Shown here: positions 1 to 8,064 of the stretch, piece by piece
How positions within the stretch are numbered: position 1 is the stretch's first letter
How the letters are laid out: each line of letters begins with the position of its first letter
Assembly: GCA_005878835.1 (NCBI GenBank)
Contig: VBMV01000067.1
Coordinates: forward strand, 1 to 42,645
From: Gammaproteobacteria bacterium
GTDB lineage: Bacteria > Pseudomonadota > Gammaproteobacteria > Steroidobacterales > Steroidobacteraceae
Length of the DNA: 42,645 nucleotides
Direction: 5' to 3'
The notes under the pieces: model-generated
Told to the model about the DNA's origin: nothing
Databases searched by the model: none
The model's input: only the letters and a program-made list of their open reading frames with translations
Made by a program: the position numbers and the translations under genes

Positions 1-3
1 GAA

Positions 4-78
4 TGGTGGGCGGTACTGGGATCGAACCAGTGGCCCCTGCCGTGTGAAAGCAGTGCTCTACCGCTGAGCTAACCGCCC
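4..78 (-). tRNA. tRNA-Val (anticodon CAC)
   Basis: Read on the minus strand, the sequence folds into a full cloverleaf. The acceptor stem GGGCGGT pairs with ACCGCCC, there is a D-arm AGCTC..GAGC, and the T-arm carries GGTTCGATCCC. The anticodon stem CTGCT/GGCAG closes a 7-nt loop TTCACAC, which places CAC at the anticodon, so it decodes GUG valine. The CCA end is encoded. It lies head-to-head with gltX. Confidence 0.95.
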
Positions 79-258
79 ATTTTGGGGAGCGGGAAGTCTA
101 GCGACCGTCGGAATCCGAGGCAAATCACCACTCAGCACCACGTGGGTGTCTGCACCGCCGGCGTTCGCGGCGGCTGCGGGCCCTCCCGGCGGGCGTACCG
201 GGACAGCCCTTGGTAACATGCGCGCCCCTCACAATGGCGGACAGGTCGGCAGGTCCAC

Positions 259-1665
259 ATGACAGTCGTCACGCGCTTTGCACCTAGTCCCACCGGGCTG
301 CTGCACGTCGGCGGCGCGCGCACGGCGCTGTTCTGCTGGCTGTACGCGCGGCGCACCGGCGGCAGGTTCATTCTGCGTATCGAGGACACGGACCGGGAGC
401 GCTCCACAGCGGAGGCGGTGCGGGTGATCCTCGAGGGCATGGCCTGGCTCGGGCTCGACGCGGACGAGGGCCCTTACTATCAAACGCAGCGTTTCGATCG
501 TTACGGCGAGATCATCCGGGGCATGCTGCAGGCGGGCACCGCCTATCACTGTTACTGCACGAAGCAGGAGCTGGATGCCCTGCGCGAGCAGCAGATCGCG
601 CGCAAGGAAAAGCCGCGCTACCCCGGAATCTGCCGCGAGCGGCGCGAGCCGCGCCCGGGAATCGATCCGGTCGTGCGTTTTCGCAATCCCGTGGATGGCA
701 TGGTGGTGGTGCAGGACCTGGTGCACGGGCCGGTGGCGTTCCAGAACGCGGAGCTCGATGACCTGATCATCGCGCGCTCGGACGGCACGCCGACCTACAA
801 CTTCTGCGTGGTGGTCGACGACATGGACATGCAGGTCACGCACGTCATCCGCGGCGATGATCACCTCAACAATACGCCGCGGCAGATGAACATGCTGCAG
901 GCGCTCGGCGCCACCCTGCCGCTCTACGCGCACGTCCCCATGATCCTCGGGCCCGATGGCACCAAGCTCTCCAAGCGCCACGGCGCGGTGAGCGTGCTGC
1001 AGTACGAGGAGGAGGGCTACCTCCCGGATGCACTCCTTAATTATCTCGTGCGCCTGGGCTGGTCGCACGGCGACCAGGAGGTGTTCACGCGCGCGGAGAT
1101 GATCGCCGCCTTCGACATCCATGACGTCAACAAGGCGGCATCGGCCTTCAACCCCGAGAAGCTGTTGTGGCTGAATCAGCAGCACATGGTGCGCGGGGAA
1201 CCCGCGGCGCTCGTGCCGCACCTGCGCGCGCAGCTGCGCCGCCTGGGGTTGGACAGCGCCGATCAGCGCCTGCTCGAGGGCGTGATCCTAGCGCAGCGCG
1301 AGCGCGCCAAGACCCTCAAGGAGATGGCGCAGAACAGCCGCTTCTTCTTCGTCGACCGCATCGAGCTGGATCCCAAGGCGGCCGCCAAGCATCTCGGCGG
1401 CGATGCTATGGCCACGGTGGCGAGAGTCCGCGAGCGGCTCGCCGGCTTGCCCGACTGGAGCGCCGCGACGATTCATGCCGCACTCAACGAGCTGGCGACG
1501 CAGCTGAACAGCGGACTCGGCAGGATCGCTCAGCCGGTGCGCGTCGCGGTGACCGGCACGGCGGTGTCGCCGCCGATCGATGCGACACTGGCGTTACTCG
1601 GGCGCGAGCGCACGCTCGCGCGCCTGGATGCGGTGCTGGGCAAACTACCGCCTGGTTCGGCTTGA
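259..1665 (+). CDS. gltX: Glutamyl-tRNA synthetase
   Basis: Class I aminoacyl-tRNA synthetase that charges tRNA-Glu with glutamate in the cytoplasm. The 468-aa length is normal for bacterial GltX. The N-terminal catalytic domain opens with FAPSPTGLLHVGGART; the HIGH-type signature is HVGG at residues 16-19. The KMSKS-type loop is KLSKR at about residues 236-240. An all-helical anticodon-binding C-terminal domain follows. The ATG at 259 gives the canonical MTVVTRFAPSPTG start. The gene stands alone on the plus strand between two tRNA genes and meets the next gene tail-to-tail over a 9-bp-stem hairpin. A tRNA-Glu substrate gene lies about 5 kb downstream. No unusual residue is seen. Confidence 0.98.
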   Translation: MTVVTRFAPSPTGLLHVGGARTALFCWLYARRTGGRFILRIEDTDRERSTAEAVRVILEGMAWLGLDADEGPYYQTQRFDRYGEIIRGMLQAGTAYHCYCTKQELDALREQQIARKEKPRYPGICRERREPRPGIDPVVRFRNPVDGMVVVQDLVHGPVAFQNAELDDLIIARSDGTPTYNFCVVVDDMDMQVTHVIRGDDHLNNTPRQMNMLQALGATLPLYAHVPMILGPDGTKLSKRHGAVSVLQYEEEGYLPDALLNYLVRLGWSHGDQEVFTRAEMIAAFDIHDVNKAASAFNPEKLLWLNQQHMVRGEPAALVPHLRAQLRRLGLDSADQRLLEGVILAQRERAKTLKEMAQNSRFFFVDRIELDPKAAAKHLGGDAMATVARVRERLAGLPDWSAATIHAALNELATQLNSGLGRIAQPVRVAVTGTAVSPPIDATLALLGRERTLARLDAVLGKLPPGSA

Positions 1666-1681
1666 ATGAAACCGCCACCAC

Positions 1682-1704
1682 CGCCAGGGCGGCCAGCCCT
1701 GGCG
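1682..1704. terminator. Candidate bidirectional terminator hairpin
   Basis: A perfect 9-bp inverted repeat CGCCAGGGC / GCCCTGGCG with a 5-nt loop GGCCA lies in the 55-bp gap between two converging genes. There is no clear T-run on either side, so it may stabilise the 3' ends or assist termination rather than be a classical intrinsic terminator. Confidence 0.45.
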
Positions 1705-1720
1705 CTCGCGTGAGCGGGGC

Positions 1721-3115
1721 TTACGTGACGCGCCCGGCCGTCCCGTTGTAGTAGCTGCCGACGGTTTCGATCGCGGCTCGCACCAGCTCGCGCTCGTCTT
1801 CGCTCAGGTAAGGGTTCCAGATATCGAAGATCAGGATCGCCCGCGGCGTGTCGGAGCCGTTCCAGGCTTCGTGCTCGATGGTGTCGTCGAACACCCACGC
1901 CTTGCCGGGAATCCACTCGCGGGTCTCGCTGCCGACGCGAAAACCGCAGTCCCGAGGCACGATCAGCGGCAGGTGCACGGTCAGGCGCGCGTTCGTGACC
2001 CCGGTGTGCGGCGGTATGTGCGTGCGCGCCTCGAGTATCGAAAAAAACGCGTTCGGCCCGTGCTCGGCCACGTCGCACTGAGGTGCGCTTTGCAGCACTT
2101 GCGCGGTGCGCGGACATCGCGCCAGATGCTCCGGCTGCGCCACGCCTTCGTTCCACAGGAAGTACGCGCTCCAGCGGCGCGACTTGTTGAGCTCCCGCCA
2201 TTGGTCGAGCGGCACGCCCTCGGGATAGGACACGTAGGGCTGGAGCCCCGCCTGGTCGGAGCTCAGCACCGTGGTGAGCTCGCCGCGGATCTCATCCGTT
2301 GCGGCCTCGATCGCACCCAGCCAGGGGAATTCCACACCGTCGAAGTACTCCGGCGTCGGCAGGTCCGGAAAGTACAGGAACGTCGGCTGCGGCACGTAGC
2401 GGCTGCGCTTGCCGGTCAAGAGCTCAATGCACTTCTCGACACGCCGGTAGGGGCCGCCACCGCGCTGTGCGCGGATGGTGGCGAGCCGCTCCTCGATCGT
2501 GCCAGCGAGCGCGGCATCGTCCCGGCGCACCGCGGCGCGTGCGAGCTCCAGCGCCGCCCGCACGCTTTCCGGCGGCGTCACCTCGGGTGGCACGATCGCC
2601 AGGGCGTTGCGATAGATCCGCGCCGCGCCACGCGCATCGCCGCGACCCTCGATCAGGGCGCCCTTCTGCAGGATCGCAGTGAGATGCCGGGGCTCGAGCG
2701 CGAGCGCCCGCTCGATGGCCACCATCTCCTCGTGCGGGAGGCGCAGCGCGTGCAGGCTCGAGGCCAGGTTTGTCCACAATGCCGGATGGTTCGGGTCCGC
2801 GGCGGTCGCGCGCTGGAACAGCTCCCGGGCCTTGGCGGCCTCCCCACGCTGCATCATGCGCAGCCCCTGCTCATTCAGCAGCGCCGGGTGTCCCGGCACG
2901 GCCTGCGCCGCGCGCGCGAGCAGCTCGTCGGCCTCGCTGCCGCGGCCGGCGGCTGCCGCTGCCTTGGCCGCCTGGATCATCCGCAGGATGGCGGCCTGGT
3001 CAGGGGCCGCGGTACTGGCGTTGCTCAGAGATTCCCCGCAACTTTCAGCCTCGTGGTTTGCGATTCTAGCCCGGGCGGCCTCCTTCGAAGGCAAGCACGC
3101 GCGCAGCGGGTGCAT
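1721..3115 (-). CDS. TPR protein with aspartyl/asparaginyl beta-hydroxylase domain
   Basis: Likely Fe(II)/2-oxoglutarate dioxygenase of the Asp/Asn beta-hydroxylase family (LpxO/AspH fold), with an N-terminal tetratricopeptide region (about residues 40-190 of a 464-aa product). The hydroxylase domain fills the C-terminal half. It contains THIPPHTGVTNARLTVH, GKAWVFDDTIEHEAWN and a terminal DIWNPYL, the usual iron-ligand and 2-oxoglutarate regions of the family. The substrate is unknown; TPR versions usually modify proteins or peptides. The start is uncertain: ATG 3115 has a weak ribosome site, while a CTG at 3028 follows GCGGGGAAT at good spacing and would begin just before the first TPR helix. 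The gene diverges from tRNA-Ala and the TonB-dependent receptor at 3614; Asp/Asn hydroxylases recur beside such receptors in proteobacteria. Confidence 0.85.
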   Translation of the reverse strand: MHPLRACLPSKEAARARIANHEAESCGESLSNASTAAPDQAAILRMIQAAKAAAAAGRGSEADELLARAAQAVPGHPALLNEQGLRMMQRGEAAKARELFQRATAADPNHPALWTNLASSLHALRLPHEEMVAIERALALEPRHLTAILQKGALIEGRGDARGAARIYRNALAIVPPEVTPPESVRAALELARAAVRRDDAALAGTIEERLATIRAQRGGGPYRRVEKCIELLTGKRSRYVPQPTFLYFPDLPTPEYFDGVEFPWLGAIEAATDEIRGELTTVLSSDQAGLQPYVSYPEGVPLDQWRELNKSRRWSAYFLWNEGVAQPEHLARCPRTAQVLQSAPQCDVAEHGPNAFFSILEARTHIPPHTGVTNARLTVHLPLIVPRDCGFRVGSETREWIPGKAWVFDDTIEHEAWNGSDTPRAILIFDIWNPYLSEDERELVRAAIETVGSYYNGTAGRVT

Positions 3116-3195
3116 ACCGCGGCGGGGTGATCGCTCCGGTTCCCGCGACGCTTGACAAGCCCGGAGGCCGTGCGTAGCGTCCCGCCGCTTCGCGT

Positions 3196-3271
<76 letters not shown>

Positions 3272-3613
3272 ACCCCAAGATACCCGCCACTCGGGGCCCG
3301 CAACCCCGCGCACCCACGCTGAGGCTCGCGCGGGGCCGGGTAGCCGGCGATGCGCGTAGGCCCTTTGTTGACAATTTACAACAGATGCGCCGGCTGCCGC
3401 AGGCAAAGGCGACTCGTTTTGCTGCGTAATTGATACAGCATTTGCCTGCCGCGTTCCTCCGGTGCTAGCCTGAACTTTAAGTAAAGCTAACCAACCTTGG
3501 CGCATTGCTTCCGAGGACAGCACTGCGGTGCGCCAGGGCAAGGTGCGCCAGGGCAATCAGTCGTCGCGTTGGTTGGCGCCGACCCAGACAAGACAAATCA
3601 AGGGGAGATCATC
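3272..3613 (+). other. 342-bp leader region of TonB-dependent receptor, no gene seen
   Basis: No convincing gene lies here. A TTGACA at 3368-3373 sits inside a short inverted repeat TGTTG/CAACA (3366-3370 / 3379-3383), but no good -10 follows at 16-18 bp. At 3475-3486 there is CTTTAAGTAAAG, another small dyad. A perfect tandem 15-bp duplication, GGTGCGCCAGGGCAA, occupies 3527-3541 and 3542-3556. The strong ribosome site AGGGGAG at 3601-3607 precedes ATG 3614. The region probably carries the receptor promoter and control sites, but I cannot fix them by eye. Confidence 0.5.
3527..3556 (+). repeat. Tandem 15-bp duplication (2 copies)
   Basis: GGTGCGCCAGGGCAA occurs twice back-to-back with no mismatch, about 60 bp upstream of the receptor start codon and so probably within its 5' untranslated leader. 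A slipped-strand duplication is the simplest origin. Confidence 0.9.
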
Positions 3614-6520
3614 ATGCGATCAGGTCCATCGGCCCGTTCGAATCAGATCCTGCTGGCGGTGCAGGCGGCACTCGCGGCGTGCGGTGTGGCGATGCCGGCG
3701 CTCGCTCAGCAGGCCGGCGAGGCGGGGCAGGAGTGCAAGCCGGGGCAAGCCGGCTGTGTCCAGGAAGTCGTGGTCACCGGCTCGCGCATCGCGCGGGTCG
3801 GTGCGCAGGCGGAGCAGCCGCTCTCGGTCATCAGCGCGGAGGCGATCGAGAAGACCGGGCTGGCGAGCGTCGGGGATCTGCTGCAGCAGCTGACGACCGG
3901 CGGCAAGGCGCTCAACACCAAGTTCAACTCCTCCGGAAACTTCGGCTACCCGCCGGATGGTGGCGGCATCGGGGCGGGTTCCACGCAGATCGACCTGCGG
4001 AGTCTCGATTCGAAGCGCGTGCTGGTGCTCGTCGACGGCATACGCTGGGTCAACGAGTCCTCCGCCTCGGGTGTCAGCGGCAGCGCCGACCTCAACACGA
4101 TCCCGATGTCGATCGTCGATCACATCGAGGTCCTGGAAGACGGCGCGTCCGCAATCTATGGGTCGGATGCGATCGCGGGCGTCGTCAACATCATCACCCG
4201 CAAGAAGGTCGACGGCGTCGAGGTGAACGGCTACACCGGCGCGCTCGACAAGGGCGGCCGCCAGACTGAAGCCAGCTTCACCGCGGGCGGGTCGAGCGAC
4301 AAGTTTTCGGCGATGTTCGTCGTGAGTTACTTCAACCAGGATGCGATCAGTTCAGCTAAATGGGCGCAGTCGTCCTTTCCGGAGCCGGTCGCGGGAGTGC
4401 TGGCCGGCAGCTCGGGAACGCCGCAGGGACGCTTTGTATTCTGCGACCCGAATGCGCCGGCGACCGTGCCGGAATCCTGCGCGGCGGGCGGCAATTACAG
4501 CGTGACCCTCAACAACGGCACGACGACGCCGAACTGGAATCCGAACAATCCGGTGACCAACACGTACCACCACTTCGCCAACAGCGACCGGTTCAACTAT
4601 GCACCGTTCAACCTGCTGTCGACGCCTTCGGAGCGCAAGTCGATCTTCATGAACCTGACGTACAACGCCAGCGAGGACGTGGAGCTGTACTTCAAGGGGC
4701 TGTTCAACAACCGTCAGTCCGCCAACCAGGCGGCGCCGGAGCCGATCTTCGTCGGCCCCTCGGCGGGAACTGGCGGTCTCGCCGATACGATCTCCGTCGC
4801 GGCCAACAACCCTTACAACCCGTTCGGCTTCGCTCTCGATGCAGCCACAAACTTCCGCATCGGACGCCGCCCAATAGAGGTCGGGCCGCGCATCTTTACC
4901 CAGGACGTCAACACCTACTACTTCAGCACCGGATTCAAGGGCACGCTGCACGTCGGTAACGGCTTCCTGTGGGACATCAACTACGCGAACTCCGACAACA
5001 AGGCGACCCAGACCTTCCTGAACGGCTACAACGTGGGGAAAATGAAGATCGCGCTCGGCGACGTCAACGTCTGCAACGCGACCCCCGGGTGCGTGCCGCT
5101 CGACCTGTTCGGTGGCCAGGGCCGGCCGATGACGCCGGCGATGATCAACTACATCCGCGCGACCCAGAACGATTCCAGTGACCAGAAGCTGCAGCTGTTC
5201 TCCGCCAACATCACGGGCGACATGTTCAAGATCGGTGATCGCGACGCGGGCTTCGCGGTCGGCGCAGAGCATCGCAAGTACGACGGTGCGTTCAATCCCG
5301 ATCCGTTGCGCCAGACCGGTGAATCGCAGGACTCGCCCGCCTTTCCGGTGAGCGCCAGCTATCACGTCAACGAGGCGTACGCGGAGTTCCACTTCCCGCT
5401 GCTCGCAAGCCTCGGCACCAGCGCAGCGGTGCGTTACTCCGACTACTCGACCTTCGGCGGCGACACCACCGGGAAAGTCGGGTTCCGCTGGCAGCCCGTC
5501 AACGCCCTCGCGTTCCGCGGCACTTACTCGAAGGGCTTCCGGGCGCCGAACCTCGGCGAGCTCTACGGCCTGACGACGTTCGCGCCCACCCTGGCCGACC
5601 CCTGCGGCCCCACCACCGGTGCGCTGCTGGTGCTACCACCTGGTTGCGTGGCACAGGGTGTCAGGCCCGGGTTCGTGCAGGCCAACACCCAGATCACCGT
5701 CTTCACCGGCGGCAACGCGGCGCTGAATCCGGAGAAGTCCGACAGCTACACCGGCGGTCTGCAGTACCTCGCCAGCTGGGCGGAGTCCGCGGCGACCGAC
5801 CGACTCGCGCTCGAAGCGACCTACTACCACCACAAGATCACGGGCGCGATCCAGGCGGCCGACCTGCAGGCGCTCCTCGAGCGGTGCATCGCGCAGGGGG
5901 GCGTCGGCGGACCGATCTGCGCGCCCTTCTCACGCCACCAGCCGGACGGCAATCTGAACCCCCCGAGGAATCTGCTGCAGAACTTCGGTGAGATCCAAAC
6001 GGGCGGCATTGACGCCAAGGTCGACTGGACCGGCAAGCGCTACGGCTGGGGTCGGTTGACCGCTTCGCTGCAAGCCACCGACGTCACCCAGTACAAGGCA
6101 GTGGACTCCCTCGGCATCGTGTCGCAGCGCCAGGTCGGCATCGAGGTGACCGACAGCGCAATTCCCAAGCTGCGGGCCAATGCCCAGCTGGGCTGGGCCT
6201 CGGGCAACTGGTCGGTCAGCTGGATCCTGCGCTACCTCGACTCGGTGAAGGAGGCGTGCGCCAACGCGGTCATCACTGACGTACCGGGCTGCTCGAACGG
6301 TGAGGTCTACCACACGCTCGACTCGGTCCTTTACAACGACGTCCAGGTCGGGTGGAACGACGCCCTGACGGTCAAGGGACTCAAGTTGGACCTCGGCGTC
6401 AACAACGTGTTTGGCCAGAATGCGCCAATCTGCTACACGTGCACGCTGAACGGCTACGACGCCGGCACCTACGATCTGCCGGGCGCATTCTGGAACGTCA
6501 GGGCGACGTATAAGTTCTGA
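3614..6520 (+). CDS. TonB-dependent outer-membrane receptor
   Basis: Outer-membrane 22-strand barrel receptor that imports a ligand using TonB/ExbBD energy. The 968-aa product starts at ATG 3614 behind AGGGGAG, which gives a proper signal peptide (hydrophobic to about residue 31, ALA/QQ cleavage). The upstream in-frame extension lacks these features. The TonB-box-like EVVVTGSRI is followed by a plug domain with [34 protein letters not shown] motifs (here [19 protein letters not shown]). A long barrel follows, ending in the outer-membrane insertion signature NVRATYKF with terminal Phe. Several Cys pairs occur in predicted extracellular loops. It belongs to the oar/iroN-like family expanded in xanthomonads and relatives; the substrate cannot be read from sequence. 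It is followed by a strong hairpin. Confidence 0.93.
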   Translation: MRSGPSARSNQILLAVQAALAACGVAMPALAQQAGEAGQECKPGQAGCVQEVVVTGSRIARVGAQAEQPLSVISAEAIEKTGLASVGDLLQQLTTGGKALNTKFNSSGNFGYPPDGGGIGAGSTQIDLRSLDSKRVLVLVDGIRWVNESSASGVSGSADLNTIPMSIVDHIEVLEDGASAIYGSDAIAGVVNIITRKKVDGVEVNGYTGALDKGGRQTEASFTAGGSSDKFSAMFVVSYFNQDAISSAKWAQSSFPEPVAGVLAGSSGTPQGRFVFCDPNAPATVPESCAAGGNYSVTLNNGTTTPNWNPNNPVTNTYHHFANSDRFNYAPFNLLSTPSERKSIFMNLTYNASEDVELYFKGLFNNRQSANQAAPEPIFVGPSAGTGGLADTISVAANNPYNPFGFALDAATNFRIGRRPIEVGPRIFTQDVNTYYFSTGFKGTLHVGNGFLWDINYANSDNKATQTFLNGYNVGKMKIALGDVNVCNATPGCVPLDLFGGQGRPMTPAMINYIRATQNDSSDQKLQLFSANITGDMFKIGDRDAGFAVGAEHRKYDGAFNPDPLRQTGESQDSPAFPVSASYHVNEAYAEFHFPLLASLGTSAAVRYSDYSTFGGDTTGKVGFRWQPVNALAFRGTYSKGFRAPNLGELYGLTTFAPTLADPCGPTTGALLVLPPGCVAQGVRPGFVQANTQITVFTGGNAALNPEKSDSYTGGLQYLASWAESAATDRLALEATYYHHKITGAIQAADLQALLERCIAQGGVGGPICAPFSRHQPDGNLNPPRNLLQNFGEIQTGGIDAKVDWTGKRYGWGRLTASLQATDVTQYKAVDSLGIVSQRQVGIEVTDSAIPKLRANAQLGWASGNWSVSWILRYLDSVKEACANAVITDVPGCSNGEVYHTLDSVLYNDVQVGWNDALTVKGLKLDLGVNNVFGQNAPICYTCTLNGYDAGTYDLPGAFWNVRATYKF

Positions 6521-6529
6521 GGCTCACGA

Positions 6530-6559
6530 GCCGCCCGCCGCGCCACCACGGCGGGCGGC
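6530..6559 (+). terminator. Candidate terminator hairpin after TonB receptor
   Basis: A perfect 11-bp inverted repeat GCCGCCCGCCG / CGGCGGGCGGC with an 8-nt loop begins 10 bp after the receptor stop codon. Only CTT follows, so there is no true U-tract, but the stem is very stable and correctly placed to define the 3' end. Confidence 0.55.
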
Positions 6560-6638
6560 CTTGCGCGGATGGGCCTGGCGCATTGTTCCTCGGGCGCGAG
6601 CCGTGTAATCTTCCGCGCCCGCCCGGCGGCCTGACCGC

Positions 6639-6714
6639 GTCCCCATCGTCTAGAGGCCCAGGACATCGCCCTTTCACGGCGGTAACAGGGGTTCGAATCC
6701 CCTTGGGGACGCCA
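6639..6714 (+). tRNA. tRNA-Glu (anticodon TTC)
   Basis: Complete tRNA with encoded CCA. The acceptor GTCCCCA pairs with TGGGGAC, anticodon loop CTTTCAC gives TTC (Glu), and the T-arm holds GGTTCGAATCC. Positions 6671-6703, from anticodon loop to T-arm, are duplicated exactly at 7996-8028, so the gene looks like an integration target whose 3' half was rebuilt or retained by an incoming element. Confidence 0.96.
6671..6703 (+). repeat. attL-like copy of 33-bp tRNA-Glu direct repeat
   Basis: These 33 bases of the tRNA-Glu gene (anticodon loop through T-arm, CTTTCACGGC...AATCCCCT) are identical to 7996-8028. A direct repeat of a tRNA 3' half is the standard footprint of tyrosine-recombinase integration. 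Identity ends sharply on both sides. Confidence 0.85.
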
Positions 6715-6871
6715 ATTAAAACAATAGCTTATGATTGCATCACCGTCAGTCCACGGCGGTCGGTAAGTTCTCGGTGAGTGGCGAGGTTCGTGGCCGGGAA
6801 GTATCCAAAGTGCGCGCCCGAGGCCGCCAGCCGTTTTCCGCCTGGCCATCGTCCTGGCGGTCGACCAAAGA

Positions 6872-6891
6872 GTCAATACGCTTGTATTGAC
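6872..6891. promoter_or_regulatory. Palindromic operator upstream of RHH/nucleotidyltransferase pair
   Basis: Perfect 8-bp dyad GTCAATAC-GCTT-GTATTGAC. It ends 2 bp before a possible TTG start (6894) and 20 bp before ATG 6912. Its position and the DNA-binding fold of the first gene product suggest autorepression. A looser outer dyad, GAGTCAA (6870-6876) with TTGACTC (6894-6900), overlaps it. Confidence 0.6.
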
Positions 6892-6911
6892 ACTTGACTC
6901 GCGAGCCGCGC

Positions 6912-7421
6912 ATGCTTTTCGGTGTGAGCACTGCGGCGAAGACCTGCCAGATGCAGATCCGGGTATCAGCCCGGCAAAAGGCCGCGATCCGCACCGCCGC
7001 AAAGCGGGCGGGCATGGACATGTCTGCCTACGTGTTGAGTCGCGTACTGTCGGTTCCAGCCGCGGAGTTTCGAAAGTGCATTGAGGCCTGCCGCGGCGCC
7101 GCAGCGCCGGCTTTTGCGCTGGCCGAGCTCAATTCACTGCTCTCGTGCCTCACGGCGTCGGAACTCACCGATGCGATCGCGGCGCCGCCGACGGTGACAC
7201 TGACGCCGTTCATGGCTAACTACGTCGCGGCGATGATCGAGTCTGCATGTGAGAAACGCGGCATACCGGTGCCTGGTTGGACGCGCGCTATCGTGCCGCT
7301 CTTGGAGCCCGCCTTCGGATCTGCCTTGCAGAGTCTGCGCCTGCACCTGCTGACGCACTCGCCCCCGCCCTTCAGGCGTCGCAACATTTTCATCGACTCA
7401 TCACTCGACAAGCAGATCTGA
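6912..7421 (+). CDS. Ribbon-helix-helix-like protein, putative antitoxin or mobilisation-type regulator
   Basis: About 169 aa from ATG 6912; a TTG at 6894 would add six residues. The N-terminal MQIRVSARQKAAIRTAAKRAGMDMSAYVLSRV (given here as a region, about residues 14-45) has the beta-strand then two-helix pattern of ribbon-helix-helix/DUF1778 or MobC-like DNA-binding domains. The remaining 120 residues are helical and unrecognised. The gene sits 3 bp before a nucleotidyltransferase-like gene and behind a perfect palindrome, the layout of a toxin-antitoxin or AbiE-like operon in which the first product represses and neutralises. The pair is enclosed by a duplicated tRNA-Glu end, which implies horizontal arrival. 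The antitoxin role is an inference from context. Confidence 0.6.
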   Translation: MLFGVSTAAKTCQMQIRVSARQKAAIRTAAKRAGMDMSAYVLSRVLSVPAAEFRKCIEACRGAAAPAFALAELNSLLSCLTASELTDAIAAPPTVTLTPFMANYVAAMIESACEKRGIPVPGWTRAIVPLLEPAFGSALQSLRLHLLTHSPPPFRRRNIFIDSSLDKQI

Positions 7422-7424
7422 GAC

Positions 7425-7952
7425 ATGGCTCTGTTGACCCAGACGGATCTGCGCCGACTGTTCGATCTCTTGAATGAGGAACTGCGCTCTTGCGGAACCG
7501 AAGGCGAATTGTTCCTGGTCGGCGGGGCCGTCATGTGTCTCGCGTACGCCGTGCGTCCGTCGACCCGGGACGTGGCTGCGTGGTTTCGCCCGGTTGATAA
7601 GGTGCGCGAAGCCGCGACCCGGGTGGCCACCCGGGCGCACGTCAATCCCGACTGGCTCAATGACGCCGTGAAGGGCTTCATCAGCTCGCAAGGAGAATTC
7701 GCGCCCTTCATCGAACTGGATCATCTGCGCATCATGGTGGCGCAGCCGGAGTACCTGTTTGCGATGAAGTGCCTGGCTATGCGAATCGGCGCGGAGTTTC
7801 ACGACGAGGAAGACGTCCGCTATCTCTTGCGGCATCTGGATATCCGCTCACTAGAGCAGGCGCTCGAGATTCTCACGAAGTATTATCCGCTTGAGCGCTT
7901 TCCCAAAAAGACGCTGTACGCGCTCGAGGAGCTCTTGTCCAAGAAGGGTTGA
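7425..7952 (+). CDS. DUF6036/MNT-like nucleotidyltransferase-fold protein
   Basis: 175-aa protein with a nucleotidyltransferase-like start: ELFLVGGAVMCLAYAVR (GG at residues 33-34) followed by STRDVAAWF. Family members (DUF6036 and AbiEii-related) normally read T-[KR]-D-[IV]-D-A here; this copy keeps Asp49 but has Ala51 where the second metal-binding acid is expected. A helical C-terminus follows, with EYLFAMKCLAMR and EDVRYLL as in relatives. In toxin-antitoxin systems such proteins transfer nucleotides onto tRNA or the partner protein. The ATG lies 3 bp after the previous stop, so co-translation is likely. The lost acid could mean a dead or altered enzyme. Confidence 0.65.
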   Translation: MALLTQTDLRRLFDLLNEELRSCGTEGELFLVGGAVMCLAYAVRPSTRDVAAWFRPVDKVREAATRVATRAHVNPDWLNDAVKGFISSQGEFAPFIELDHLRIMVAQPEYLFAMKCLAMRIGAEFHDEEDVRYLLRHLDIRSLEQALEILTKYYPLERFPKKTLYALEELLSKKG

Positions 7953-7995
7953 CCGCTGGAGAGCGACGCCCGGGTGATGCGATCGCGTCGTCGTG

Positions 7996-8028
7996 CTTTC
8001 ACGGCGGTAACAGGGGTTCGAATCCCCT
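7996..8028 (+). repeat. attR-like copy of 33-bp tRNA-Glu direct repeat
   Basis: Exact 33-bp copy of tRNA-Glu positions 6671-6703, without the 5' half or acceptor stem, so it is not a functional tRNA. It lies 44 bp after the nucleotidyltransferase-like gene and marks the far edge of the inserted 1.3-kb segment. No integrase gene is present between the copies. Confidence 0.85.
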
Positions 8029-8064
8029 CACAGCTCTGCTCACTACGCAAGGCGACGATGCTCT

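Noticed and set aside
3368-3373. TTGACA as -35 of the first TonB receptor
   Set aside because: No TATAAT-like hexamer lies 15-19 bp downstream. The neighbouring TGTTG/CAACA dyad may be real, but a promoter cannot be claimed.
7996-8036. A second functional tRNA-Glu
   Set aside because: Only the anticodon loop to T-arm is present. The acceptor 5' strand and D-arm are missing and the 3' end diverges after AATCCCCT.
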